A DNA stretch of 64,000 bases from AB-137-C09 sp964458185 (GCA_964458185.1 CAYWFG010000001.1:62001-126000), one strand, 5' to 3'; positions 40,168 to 50,114 are shown, counted from the first letter of the stretch. Notes: generated by a model not told the origin, from the letters alone. Numbers and translations: made by a program.

Positions 40168-41973
40168 ATGAAACCTGATTGGTATTTTTCACAATTTGAA
40201 CAACGCAGACCACCTAAAGCACAGTTTGATCAAGAAAAGCATATTTTTCTCTATCAAATACTTGCAACGTGCAGTATTGGTCTTGGTCTATGGTATTTAA
40301 GTTGGCGATGGATGTATTCTTTAAACATGGAGGCTCTGGGGTTTTCTATTGCCTTGGCAATGGCAGAAACACTGGCTTTTATTGGCTCAATTTTATTCAC
40401 CATAAATTTATGGCAAGTACGTGATACACGCTGGCAAAGTGCCCCGCAACGCCTATCAGAAATCACCGCCTCTGCTACTTATGATCGTCCATTGATTGTC
40501 GATGTTTTTTTGCCTACGTTTAATGAAGAAGAGACTTTAGTTCAATTATCTATTCAAGACGCTAAACGCATGCATAGCCCTGATGGTGTGCAAACCATCG
40601 TTCATGTGTTGGACGATGGTTGTCGCCCTGAGATGCAAGCCATTGCCGAAAAAGAAGGGGTTAATTATATCCCACGAAAAGAAAGCATTGGTTTCAAGGC
40701 AGGCAATATTCGCCACGGCATGCAAAAAACCTCTGGTGATCTGATGGTTATATTAGATGCGGACACTCGCCCTTTCCCTAATTTTTTAATGCGAACCTTG
40801 GGCTATTTCCGTGATCCTAATGTAGCATGGGTACAAACCCCTCAATGGTTCTTTGACCTTCATCAGGGCATTGCATTACCCCGTTATTTGGCAAAAAACT
40901 GGCATCTTGGTGCATTGGGGAACCTGTTAGGGCGTGGTGTGGAACGTGTTGTTGGGCCTATTCAGATAGGGCAAGACATATTAGGCAATGACCCGCGTTT
41001 ATTTTATGATGTTATTCTTCGTCGTCGTAATGCTGCCAATGCCTCTTTTTGCTGCGGTGCTGGCAGTGTTCATCGCCGTGATGCGATTATGCAAGGCGCA
41101 TTAAAAACATGGGCGCGTGAGGTACAAGAAAAAGCCCATGATTTATCATCAAACATACCCAACCCATCATTAAAAGCATCGTTTTATGCCCTCACCAAGC
41201 AAGAAATCGCCCGTGAAACACTATTAACCCCTTACCGCTTTCATGTCTCTGAAGATATTTATACAGGGATGTTGCTCCATGCCGACCCCGATCGAGAATG
41301 GAAGTCGGTGTACCACCCTGAATGCCTTAGCAAAATGCTTTCACCCCAAGATTTACTTAGCTGGACGGTACAGCGTTTTAAATATGCAGGTGGCACGCTG
41401 GATATTATGGCGCATGACTCACCTTTACGCCATGCTGGTTTAAGCCTGCACCAAAAATTTATGTATGGCGCAACTATGTATTCCTATTTATCGCCTTTGT
41501 GGGTGGTATTGTTTTTGCTTGCACCCATTTTATTCTTTTTCACAGGCATTGCCCCTGTTGCTGCCTACGATGAAGAATTTTATATGCATATTATTCCTTT
41601 TTTAATCATCAACCGACTAGCATTAATGGTGGCAACATGGGGCATACCTAGCTTACGAGGAGAGCAGTATTACTTAGCGTTTTTCTGGCAAAACATTGGT
41701 GCTATGTGGGAGGTACTATGTCGTCAACCTATTCGTTTTCATGTTACCCCCAAAACCTTGCAACAAGGAAACTTTATTGGTCTGGTGTGGCCACAAGTGG
41801 CACTCATTACCTTTACTTTTGTTGGCATCGGGGTGATGGGGTGGAATGTGTATACGGGTGCAGAAAATCATATCCCTGCCTATATTGTCAACGTATTTTG
41901 GGCATTGAATAATTGCCTTGCATTATCGGTTATTGTTCGCGCTGCATTTTTTAAAGGAGAATCGACATCATGA
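40168..41973 (+). CDS. BcsA/XagB-like family 2 glycosyltransferase
   Basis: A 601-residue inner-membrane enzyme with two N-terminal and about four C-terminal membrane segments around a GT-A domain. Substrate motifs are LPTFNEEE, DDG (Asp149-150) and DADT (Asp197, Asp199). The catalytic base is in HVSEDIYTG (SED at 361-363). The acceptor motif is VQRFKYAGG (402 on), where the usual QxxRW of cellulose synthases is QRFKY. No PilZ domain is present, so c-di-GMP control is not built in. It probably polymerises and exports a beta-linked polymer. It overlaps the DUF3131 gene by 4 bases. Confidence 0.92.
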   Translation: MKPDWYFSQFEQRRPPKAQFDQEKHIFLYQILATCSIGLGLWYLSWRWMYSLNMEALGFSIALAMAETLAFIGSILFTINLWQVRDTRWQSAPQRLSEITASATYDRPLIVDVFLPTFNEEETLVQLSIQDAKRMHSPDGVQTIVHVLDDGCRPEMQAIAEKEGVNYIPRKESIGFKAGNIRHGMQKTSGDLMVILDADTRPFPNFLMRTLGYFRDPNVAWVQTPQWFFDLHQGIALPRYLAKNWHLGALGNLLGRGVERVVGPIQIGQDILGNDPRLFYDVILRRRNAANASFCCGAGSVHRRDAIMQGALKTWAREVQEKAHDLSSNIPNPSLKASFYALTKQEIARETLLTPYRFHVSEDIYTGMLLHADPDREWKSVYHPECLSKMLSPQDLLSWTVQRFKYAGGTLDIMAHDSPLRHAGLSLHQKFMYGATMYSYLSPLWVVLFLLAPILFFFTGIAPVAAYDEEFYMHIIPFLIINRLALMVATWGIPSLRGEQYYLAFFWQNIGAMWEVLCRQPIRFHVTPKTLQQGNFIGLVWPQVALITFTFVGIGVMGWNVYTGAENHIPAYIVNVFWALNNCLALSVIVRAAFFKGESTS

Positions 41974-43310
41974 TTGGACCATGGCTCTATGCCCGTCATC
42001 ATATTGCATTCATTATTGGTTTATTATTGGCTGTTAGTATTGCATGGTGGGCAGAGATGCACATGCCACGTCCTATTCAGGCATGGATTGATAACTTTGA
42101 TGAGGTGTTGCATATTGACGAAAATAATCCACCGCTGCGTGCCGTGCCTCGAGCATTAACGGATGTAGAAAAATATTGGGCGCGTACCGCATGGAAGTAT
42201 TTTCAAAACAATTACCAAGAAGAGACAGGCATGGTCAACGCCGTTGATGGCTACCCTTCAACCACATTATGGGATCTTGGCTCTTACATTATGGGTGCAT
42301 TATCAGCGCGTGAATTGGGTATCATCAACGAAGAAGAATTAACATGGCGAATTGGCACCTTGCTCGACAGTTTGGCTCGCATACCACTGGTGCGGGGAAA
42401 ACTCCCCAACAAAGCTTATGATACTCGTTCATTAGAAATGACCGATTATAACAACAAACCAACAAAAGACGGTGTCGGTTGGTCAGCCATTGATATTGCA
42501 CGTTTTGGTGTACCCATGCAAATCATCGTTTGGCGGCATCCGCAGTTGGCAGCGAAAGTGAAAGCGGTCATCAATCGTTGGTCATTTGATTTTATGGTAA
42601 AAAAGGGGCAGTTGTATACGGGCAGTTTGGGCAAAGACATGCGTATTCACCGTTACCAAGAAGGCCGTTTTGGTTATGAACAATATGCAGCCAAGTCATT
42701 GATGTTTATGGGGCTTGATGTTACCCGTGCTGCACGTTATGACGTTGGAGTATCGGTAATTCCTGTTGAAGGTCAGCCCATTGCCTATGATGCCCGTTTA
42801 CCAAGAAATTATAAAAGCACACACAATGCAGTATTGTCTGAGCCGTATATTTTAGAAGGGATTGAGTTTGGCTTTAATGCCATCACACTACCCTTAGCGC
42901 GTTCTGTTTTTTTGGCACAATTAAATCGCCATGCAAGAACAGGAATTTTAACGGCAGTATCAGAAGATCATATTGATCAAAAGCCTTGGTTTGTTTATTA
43001 CAGTGTACTCAATGACCTTACGCCGTGGGCAGCATTTGATTCTGATCATCGGGATGCTTCGGCGTTCCGTTGTCTTTCTAGCAAGGCCGCGCTGGGATGG
43101 GCAGAGTTATTTAAAGGTGAATATGCAGGGTTATTGCGCCATGGTCTCAAAGAGTTAATCAACAAAGACCGTGGTTGGTATTCAGGGCGTTATGAAGAAA
43201 GTGGGCGTATTAATACGGCTATCACCAGCAACACCAATGGTATTATCTTAGAGATTTTAGCCTACCAAGCCAAAGGACCTTTGTTAACACTGGCAACAAA
43301 AAACGAATAA
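41970..43310 (+). CDS. DUF3131 protein, membrane-anchored (copy 1)
   Basis: A 446-residue protein with an N-terminal membrane anchor (HHIAFIIGLLLAVSIAWWAE) and a periplasmic DUF3131 domain: WARTAWKYFQNNYQEETGMV, VDGYPSTTLWDLGSYIMG, KAYDTRSLEMTDYNNKPTKD, HRYQEGRFGYEQYAAKSLMF, SEDHIDQKPWFVYYSVLND and NTAITSNTNGIILE. The alpha/alpha-barrel-like pattern suggests glycan binding or cleavage; DUF3131 proteins are found beside xag-type glycosyltransferases. A second copy follows after one gene. It overlaps the glycosyltransferase gene by 4 bases. Confidence 0.88.
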   Translation: MIGPWLYARHHIAFIIGLLLAVSIAWWAEMHMPRPIQAWIDNFDEVLHIDENNPPLRAVPRALTDVEKYWARTAWKYFQNNYQEETGMVNAVDGYPSTTLWDLGSYIMGALSARELGIINEEELTWRIGTLLDSLARIPLVRGKLPNKAYDTRSLEMTDYNNKPTKDGVGWSAIDIARFGVPMQIIVWRHPQLAAKVKAVINRWSFDFMVKKGQLYTGSLGKDMRIHRYQEGRFGYEQYAAKSLMFMGLDVTRAARYDVGVSVIPVEGQPIAYDARLPRNYKSTHNAVLSEPYILEGIEFGFNAITLPLARSVFLAQLNRHARTGILTAVSEDHIDQKPWFVYYSVLNDLTPWAAFDSDHRDASAFRCLSSKAALGWAELFKGEYAGLLRHGLKELINKDRGWYSGRYEESGRINTAITSNTNGIILEILAYQAKGPLLTLATKNE

Positions 43311-43323
43311 GGAATGCAACAGC

Positions 43324-43851
43324 ATGAGCATACGAATGATTTTTATTTTGATGACTGGGTGTTTAATCGCATTGTTAATTTTGTCATTTTGGCAAGTGCA
43401 ACAAACAAAATTAATTCAACATCAGTTAAAAGAAGATCATCAATTAAAGGTTGATATACAACGTATGTTACAGCAAGCCAATAGGGTGAAACCCCTGCCT
43501 AAACAGACTGTGCCGCCTGCCCAGCATAGCGTAAACAATAATCAGCCAGCAGCAAAACCTGCTGGCGCACCTGATGCAGCAAAAGTATTGTTGAACAATG
43601 CCTTAGAGGGGTTATTGCGTGCTATCAAAGCCAATGATGCAAAGGATTTAGGCGCAGCCGCAACAGAGGTCGCTGCTATTAAAGATGCCGTATGGAAAAC
43701 AGGCGACCTATGGCCAAAATACAAAACGCCCCTGCATGAATTGATGAGTCCTCTTGATTATGCCGTGAAGCGATTGGAACGGGGTGATCAAGCGGATTTT
43801 AGCAAAGTCCTCAAAACTGTGCGTGCCTTATTGCGTAAGGGTGAATCATGA
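43324..43851 (+). CDS. Small membrane-anchored protein, unknown
   Basis: A 175-residue protein. One N-terminal membrane helix (IFILMTGCLIALLILSFW) is followed by a short coiled stretch, a Pro/Gln/Asn-rich linker and a helical domain (KVLLNNALEGLLRAIKANDA, AATEVAAIKDAVWKTGDLWP, then YAVKRLERGDQADFSKVLKT). The domain probably faces the periplasm. I do not recognise it. It lies between the two DUF3131 genes, 13 bases after the first and overlapping the second by 4, so it is likely a subunit of the same export complex. Confidence 0.75.
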   Translation: MSIRMIFILMTGCLIALLILSFWQVQQTKLIQHQLKEDHQLKVDIQRMLQQANRVKPLPKQTVPPAQHSVNNNQPAAKPAGAPDAAKVLLNNALEGLLRAIKANDAKDLGAAATEVAAIKDAVWKTGDLWPKYKTPLHELMSPLDYAVKRLERGDQADFSKVLKTVRALLRKGES

Positions 43852-45272
43852 AGAATACCATCATTCAATATGATGTTCCCTTGTGGGGCTTGTTGTTTGG
43901 TGTGCTGTTTGCTGTGCTGGCTGTTTTTTGGTCAAGTTACGATGATGATGTGAAAGAATGCTGCTGCCAAGCCACAGCGATTCAACCGATTTGTAAACTA
44001 GCCAGCCATTTTAGTGATCAAGAACTTGAGCATGCGCGTATTGCATGGCGATACTTTGAAAATAATTACCAACCGAGTACTGGCTTGGTCAATGCAACCG
44101 ATCAGTACCCCTCTACCACCATGTGGGATACTGGCTCTGCTATCTTTGCCACGGTAACAGCACGTGAATTGTGCCTTATTGATGAAAAAACATTCAATGA
44201 TCGCATGGTAACAATGCTGGGTACACTCAATAGTATGCCGCTGTACAATCAAGTTGCCCCTAATAAAGCATACAATACTATCTCAGGAAGAATGGTGGAC
44301 TACAACAACAAAGAAGCCCCCGATGGTATTGGTGTATCCATCATTGATTTAGCACGTTTGGTTGCATCCTTGCGTTTATTAAGCACGCGCTTCCCCCACT
44401 TAAAACCCATGGCTGAACAAGTGATCAGCCGTTGGAACTATTGTAATTTATTAAAAAAAGGACAAATGTATGGTCTTTATCATGATGTAGTCATGGACGA
44501 AACGCATATTTTTCAAGAAGGTCGTTTAGGCTACGAACAATATGCAGGAAAAGTTTTTGAGCGTTTAGGTTTTGATATGTATGTATCAAAAAGTTACCAT
44601 AATGAATACCGTGCGAACACCATTATAGATGGTGTTTCTATTGCTTACGATAAACGTGATCCTCGGCAATTTGGTGCTTACAATTATGTGGTCAGTGAAT
44701 CTTATATTTTAGAGCAAATGGAATCAGGCGTGGACGCTGAATTTTCTTCATTGTTTCAAAAGGTTTATGATGTGCAAAAGAAACACGCCAAAAAGGTAGG
44801 GCGCGTGGTGGCAGTGTCAGAAGACCATATTGATCGCGCGCCGTGGTTTTTGTACAACACCATTTTTGTTGCAGGGGGTAATTGGCAAACCATTACCGAC
44901 ACGGGCATTGATCATCATGCATTAAGTTCTATTTCGACCAAGGCAGCCATCTTGATGGCACAGCTATTTCCTAGAAACAATTACAGTAAAGCGTTAAAAG
45001 AAAGTGTTGCCTATGCCTACGATGAGCAACGTGGCTGGTACTCTGGCATTTATGATGCTGGTCTGGGTTACAATAAGGCAATTACAGAAAACACCAATGG
45101 CATCATACTAGAAGGTTTATTGCATCAAACCTTAGGTGCATTCAATGCTTTGCCTAAAGCTCATACTTTTGGTTTTTCACGCAGCCTTCATAAAGGGAAG
45201 CGGATCGAACAATGCATTCCTTTGATGGCACCTTTAAACGTAGCCATGCCATTAAGTAACGCTAATCAGTAA
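43848..45272 (+). CDS. DUF3131 protein, membrane-anchored (copy 2)
   Basis: A 474-residue paralogue of the upstream DUF3131 protein. It has an anchor (PLWGLLFGVLFAVLAVFWSS), a CCCQ cluster just outside it and the domain blocks ARIAWRYFENNYQPSTGLVN, TDQYPSTTMWDTGSAIFATV, KAYNTISGRMVDYNNKEAPD, FQEGRLGYEQYAGKVFERLG, SEDHIDRAPWFLYNTIFV and NKAITENTNGIILEGL. Conserved Asp/Glu and Trp residues match copy 1, so the two arose by duplication and may be partners with different roles. Gene spacing to the next is 4 bases. Confidence 0.88.
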   Translation: MKNTIIQYDVPLWGLLFGVLFAVLAVFWSSYDDDVKECCCQATAIQPICKLASHFSDQELEHARIAWRYFENNYQPSTGLVNATDQYPSTTMWDTGSAIFATVTARELCLIDEKTFNDRMVTMLGTLNSMPLYNQVAPNKAYNTISGRMVDYNNKEAPDGIGVSIIDLARLVASLRLLSTRFPHLKPMAEQVISRWNYCNLLKKGQMYGLYHDVVMDETHIFQEGRLGYEQYAGKVFERLGFDMYVSKSYHNEYRANTIIDGVSIAYDKRDPRQFGAYNYVVSESYILEQMESGVDAEFSSLFQKVYDVQKKHAKKVGRVVAVSEDHIDRAPWFLYNTIFVAGGNWQTITDTGIDHHALSSISTKAAILMAQLFPRNNYSKALKESVAYAYDEQRGWYSGIYDAGLGYNKAITENTNGIILEGLLHQTLGAFNALPKAHTFGFSRSLHKGKRIEQCIPLMAPLNVAMPLSNANQ

Positions 45273-45276
45273 TAGT

Positions 45277-46929
45277 GTGGGGTATTGTTTTAAAATACTT
45301 CTTTGTTTAGCATCAATATGCACCGCATACTCTGCGTTAGCAGCTACCCCCATCAGCCCGTTTCAAATGAAGGCGTATTCAAGCGCGTTGCAACAAAAAA
45401 ACATTCCCTACTCTAAATTATTGGCATTGTCGATGACACTGCGTGAGGCCCAGATAAAAAAAACTGCTGTCGATGTGATACAAACATTAAAAGATGCCGA
45501 CACAAGTTTGTTGGGTTTACCTTGTGAAGATGTGGCTTGTAAAACAGCAGAGCCGAAGGTCTATGCTGCCACCATCGACACATTGCTTGCCGAATTAGCT
45601 CAAAGCATTCACCGTTGGCCTACACTTGAGCCAAGCATTGGTGCATTGCTGCTACGCTGGCGTTATTGTAATATACGTTATCAAAATCGCAGTCATGATT
45701 TAATCTATCAAGAACATCAGGTGCAACGCATCCCTGCGGGGATACCATCCCCTAGCAAACAACAAGGATGGTATCAATGGGGCTTTGAACAACAAGACCC
45801 TATGGATCGTTTGATTCCTTACCCTGCGCTGCATCATGGTCTTCAAGGTCGGGCAAAGGCTGTCTTTTTGCACCATTATATTAAGCAACAGTGTGTGCCT
45901 GATCCGATCACAGGGCGCACGCCGTATGATCCTGTTGATGGTGTTTATTATGGTTCCATTCCTCATACACCCACAGAAAAAAAAAGTCGCTACCCTTATG
46001 CTGAACAATGGGCGTTCACATTACCTAAGAATGCAACCATGATAACTCGCCAAGAGAGTAAAAAGGTTCACAGTATTGATACCATCAAGCAAGTTGTTAA
46101 GCCCACTGCAATGGCTATCAATCAAGAAAAGCGTTCACCTAAAGCATTAAAATTCTTGGTGTTAGAAGTTAAAAGAAAGCCTCCCCCGTCATTAAAAAAA
46201 CAATCAGTGCATCATAAAAAAGACACTGAAAAACCTTCTTTGATAGCAGATAGTTCCCCTCCCATTGGTGTGCGACATCAAATACAACGCACCAATACAA
46301 AGCAACCCCATGATCCATACACAGGAACCGAAGGCAAGGCAACGAGCAAACATTTTCAAGGAACAAGTTACACAAAATGGAATATGGGCAGTAGCCAACA
46401 AGAATTTGGCATATCAGCACTGTGGACACCGTTGGATTATTTTTATATCCGTGCAGGCATCAGCACCCGTTTGCCAAGATGGGGAAGCAAGCCCTCCTAC
46501 ACTTGGGGACTGGGCTACAGTGACTGGCATCCTGGAACATGGAGTATTGAATTCAATCAATGGATACTGCAACCCTTCGGCGGCAATACGAATATACGCA
46601 GTGCAGTCTTTAACCTAGGGTATCAAATACCTTTTCCAAATGCGTGGCAGCCTTACCTCAGTGGTAGCCTAAACGCAAAACTATCAGGTAACATGCCAAG
46701 CATTGGCGGGGTATGGCATGTTAATTATGATGACTACTTTATACGCTTTGGCATTGAAAAAACTTTGCGTGGAACAGGTGGTTGGCAATGGGTGTATGGT
46801 TTTGGACGTTGGAATTGGCAAGCTGGCTCCATTAATATCGAGTATGATAATTGGGGAAGCAACAAAGCCTTTCAAAAAAACTTTCGTCGCAATGGTTCGT
46901 TATTGCTGGAGTACCGTTGGGAGTATTAA
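45277..46929 (+). CDS. Secreted protein with C-terminal outer-membrane barrel-like domain
   Basis: A 550-residue protein starting at GTG with a signal peptide (LLCLASICTAYSALA). The N-terminal part (about 25-250) is globular and unknown. A basic Pro/Lys/His linker (about 260-350) follows. The C-terminal ~190 residues alternate in an amphipathic, Trp/Tyr-rich way (FGISALWTPLDYFYIRAGIS, PSYTWGLGYSDWHPGTWSIE, WQWVYGFGRWNWQAGSINIE) and end in RWEY, as outer-membrane barrels do. It is the last gene of the operon and a candidate exporter or anchor of the polysaccharide. Confidence 0.8.
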   Translation: MGYCFKILLCLASICTAYSALAATPISPFQMKAYSSALQQKNIPYSKLLALSMTLREAQIKKTAVDVIQTLKDADTSLLGLPCEDVACKTAEPKVYAATIDTLLAELAQSIHRWPTLEPSIGALLLRWRYCNIRYQNRSHDLIYQEHQVQRIPAGIPSPSKQQGWYQWGFEQQDPMDRLIPYPALHHGLQGRAKAVFLHHYIKQQCVPDPITGRTPYDPVDGVYYGSIPHTPTEKKSRYPYAEQWAFTLPKNATMITRQESKKVHSIDTIKQVVKPTAMAINQEKRSPKALKFLVLEVKRKPPPSLKKQSVHHKKDTEKPSLIADSSPPIGVRHQIQRTNTKQPHDPYTGTEGKATSKHFQGTSYTKWNMGSSQQEFGISALWTPLDYFYIRAGISTRLPRWGSKPSYTWGLGYSDWHPGTWSIEFNQWILQPFGGNTNIRSAVFNLGYQIPFPNAWQPYLSGSLNAKLSGNMPSIGGVWHVNYDDYFIRFGIEKTLRGTGGWQWVYGFGRWNWQAGSINIEYDNWGSNKAFQKNFRRNGSLLLEYRWEY

Positions 46930-46942
46930 TTTTTAACTGATT

Positions 46943-49900
46943 TTATTCCTCTAGTTTTTCCTTTGTCTTCATCCCGCCAAACCAGCGATCAGGCAAAGTA
47001 AGCAAACCTTCAATAATACCAGGACTCGCCAAACCAGCAGAGCTAGGGCTTACTTGATCAATCTTGGCATCACCTATCGTGCCATACATATGATAAACCT
47101 TGCGAATAAATGAATGCGCTGCGCCGCCAATTAAATCGCGTAGCAAGGGAATTTTATCCAGCATGGCATCCAAATTTTGCAATGGGCGAAATACCATGGT
47201 GAGATCGACTGTTTTTTTATCAAGATTATAATGCCCATAACCTGCCATATCCATCGCGGTGGAGCGCATGGCTAGTTGATGAATATGAAGTTTTTGATCA
47301 TTCAGGGTTGCTTCGATTTGCAAGCGTTTGTAAAACAAGCCTGCATGGATGAGATCTTTGCGTTGACCGATTAGCAATGCGGGAATATCAGCAAGGCTGG
47401 TAATGGCAAGAAGTTTGGTAAGCAAGCCGCCTTTGGCAATACTTCCTTCATCGACACGGAGACGCAAGCGACCGCGCAAACCTTGCCACCAAGGTTGTTT
47501 TCGCATCAATATACCTTCTCCTGCAAACAGTATTTGCTCGCTACCACCAGAAAATATTGTACTGACACCACTGCTATTCATCATTCGTGAGAAATCCCCT
47601 TGGGTGCTGGCAAAACCTTGCCAACGCATACTGCCATCAGGCAGAGGGCTTAACGTTGCCGTTAATTCTAATAATTGCTCATTGATGGTTGCGTGAAGCC
47701 GTTGAACTTCAATTTTGCCTTCACCAATCATGGTGAAATTCACATCAATAGCGTTAAGTTGCATGCTACCAACATCAACCTGCTTGGCGACAAAATGTGC
47801 AGGAGAATAATGCTCTGAACGCATGGTTAATTGCACACCTTGCATCCGTGCATCTTGCCAATCAAAGCGACGAATATTAGCTTTTAATTGCCAGTTTTTA
47901 TCGAACCCTTCTTTTTTATTATTTGCAAGGCTGGTTGGTAATGCAGAACGCTTTAAATAATCAGCATCCACCGTCATGCGCCATGGCTTATTGCCTCGTG
48001 GCGCAATAATAGATAAACGCCCCTGAAAGCCTTGGGTTTTGATGCGTTCCAATTCAACCGCCATACCTTGTTTGTTGATATGCCCACGGCCACGCAATTC
48101 AAAGCCTGCATCACGGCAAACAACATTGTTGACTTGAATCGCTGAATGAGCCAAGGTATTCGCTGTAAACCCTATGCGCATGGCTTGCCCAATAGATTTT
48201 GATTCACCCAAAAAATTATCCCAAGCCGCATCATTCAAGATAATACTACCTTGCCAATCATCATCAAAGGCAAGGTGTGCTATGAATGTTCCTGATGGCT
48301 TGGCAATGGGAATATGATAGTTGCTGACAAGTTGTGCCAAAGGGGCATTAAAGTCACCCGAAAATGTATTTAAACGCCATGTGTTTTTGTATGTCTGCCC
48401 ATCAAAATCTACTGTGCCATGAAACATCCCTGTTTGAAAATTAAGTGATTTTGCTGTGATTCCTTTATCTTTTTGCCAAATAACCGTGCCAGCATTGACC
48501 GTTACATACTGATCTTGAAAGTGAAACAACCATGGGGTCATGGGTGATAATGTGGCAATAGCTGATTCAGGGTTGGGTTTAAGAGCGTCCCATAACAAAT
48601 GAACATTTCCTTTCGCCCTACCCTTTTGCCAGCCAATTTCCCCTGCGCCATCAGGATCAACCCAGCGGTGTAAACGCATGATATCCACATTAGAAAGAGT
48701 AGCGTTAACATCTAGCATCAATGTATCCCATGAAACATGTAACGCAGCACGCGCCAAACCAATACCATAAGGTAATGTGGTTTCATGAATCGTTGCTTGA
48801 AGACCATCTTGATTTAAATCAATAGTGGCTTTGGTATGCAATAACAATGCATTGTCTTCGCCTACATGAATATCAACATCATTCAGCGTCGATTGAACAT
48901 GATAACGAAAAACATCATTGCTTAATAACGGTGGCAATGTATGCCAAGGCTCTGCCCATGGTAAGCTGATATCAGCACGGCTATTTTTGGCAACACCATG
49001 ATGCATGCTCAACAACCAAGCATGCCATTCCTTGTCATTATCAATAGGACGCAACCACGACCACAGTAAGGGCATCTGTAAACGAGGACTTTTGGCATGC
49101 AAAGAAAGCACGCCATCTTGCCATGTTGCCATCGCTTGGATGCGATCATCGCCATGTTGCCAAAAAAGTTTTTCAAAATGAATACGCTGCCATTGCGGAA
49201 TATCCAATAATGATGCCGCAGTGATGATGCCTTCTGTATTGATACGATCAAATGGCAGATCAAACGATACCGAAGGCACAGTTATCATGCCTTTGGGTGA
49301 GTTTGCAGAGATAAATAACTGCCAAGTATCTTCAGCTTTTCGCCAAATCAATAACTCTGCTGAAATATGGGGAGATAATTGCACCGCCGTCTTTGGCAAT
49401 AACCAATCTAATTGATCAACATTACCTTTGAGCCTATTGATTTGACCATCATCATCCAACATCAATTGGATATTGATTTCATCCGAATACAATTCAACCG
49501 TATGCTGCATGGTTGAAAAAAATCCTTTGGCATGATGCAAAATACGACGATATTGATTATACTGCCATAACAAAGTCATATTTTCATAAGCGACCAAGAG
49601 AGGGGCTTGGGATGCCAACCATGGGGTCGGATTAGGTAAATTTATTGGTTTTTCTGTATCGACAAGATGGATTTTTAATAATCCATTGCGAATGTATATG
49701 CGTTGTGGCAGCCAGATACCTTGCACCAATTGAGCAATAGATACCACCAATGATATCTGTGCATCTTGCACATGAATGCGACCATCAGCTGAGACCAAAG
49801 AAAGGCGTTCAGCATGAATTTCTAAATCACCCCGCCATCGCCATGACAAACGACCTAAAGATAAGCGTTGTAATGCCCATTCACTACGCAAACCCGCTTC

Positions 49901-50059
49901 AATTTCAGGGCGAAGCTGGTCAAGGTCAGGCAGCGTCCACCATACCCATGCAAACGCCAACACAACAAAAAGTAGCAACAAAAGCAATACGCGCCGACAA
50001 GATGTCAGCGCGCAGCAAAAAGCATGGGTTATTTTATTCACAAGTTCAGACACGACCAC
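46943..50059 (-). CDS. YhdP-like AsmA-family envelope protein
   Basis: A 1038-residue protein with one N-terminal membrane anchor (RVLLLLLLFVVLAFAWVWW) and a long strand-rich periplasmic region. The C-terminal AsmA_2-like block reads LLTKLLAITSLADIPALLIG, then IHQLAMRSTAMDMAGYGHYN and KTVDLTMVFRPLQNLD. YhdP and its relatives bridge inner and outer membranes and move phospholipids. It lies downstream of mlaFEDC, 55 bases after mlaC, which suits a lipid-transport role. Several in-frame GTG starts exist near 50059, so the exact start is uncertain. Confidence 0.85.
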   Translation of the reverse strand: MVVSELVNKITHAFCCALTSCRRVLLLLLLFVVLAFAWVWWTLPDLDQLRPEIEAGLRSEWALQRLSLGRLSWRWRGDLEIHAERLSLVSADGRIHVQDAQISLVVSIAQLVQGIWLPQRIYIRNGLLKIHLVDTEKPINLPNPTPWLASQAPLLVAYENMTLLWQYNQYRRILHHAKGFFSTMQHTVELYSDEINIQLMLDDDGQINRLKGNVDQLDWLLPKTAVQLSPHISAELLIWRKAEDTWQLFISANSPKGMITVPSVSFDLPFDRINTEGIITAASLLDIPQWQRIHFEKLFWQHGDDRIQAMATWQDGVLSLHAKSPRLQMPLLWSWLRPIDNDKEWHAWLLSMHHGVAKNSRADISLPWAEPWHTLPPLLSNDVFRYHVQSTLNDVDIHVGEDNALLLHTKATIDLNQDGLQATIHETTLPYGIGLARAALHVSWDTLMLDVNATLSNVDIMRLHRWVDPDGAGEIGWQKGRAKGNVHLLWDALKPNPESAIATLSPMTPWLFHFQDQYVTVNAGTVIWQKDKGITAKSLNFQTGMFHGTVDFDGQTYKNTWRLNTFSGDFNAPLAQLVSNYHIPIAKPSGTFIAHLAFDDDWQGSIILNDAAWDNFLGESKSIGQAMRIGFTANTLAHSAIQVNNVVCRDAGFELRGRGHINKQGMAVELERIKTQGFQGRLSIIAPRGNKPWRMTVDADYLKRSALPTSLANNKKEGFDKNWQLKANIRRFDWQDARMQGVQLTMRSEHYSPAHFVAKQVDVGSMQLNAIDVNFTMIGEGKIEVQRLHATINEQLLELTATLSPLPDGSMRWQGFASTQGDFSRMMNSSGVSTIFSGGSEQILFAGEGILMRKQPWWQGLRGRLRLRVDEGSIAKGGLLTKLLAITSLADIPALLIGQRKDLIHAGLFYKRLQIEATLNDQKLHIHQLAMRSTAMDMAGYGHYNLDKKTVDLTMVFRPLQNLDAMLDKIPLLRDLIGGAAHSFIRKVYHMYGTIGDAKIDQVSPSSAGLASPGIIEGLLTLPDRWFGGMKTKEKLEE

Positions 50060-50114
50060 CTACAATTCAGCAAACGGTGTTGCTGATCAGAAAACGTATC
50101 GCAACACTACTATT

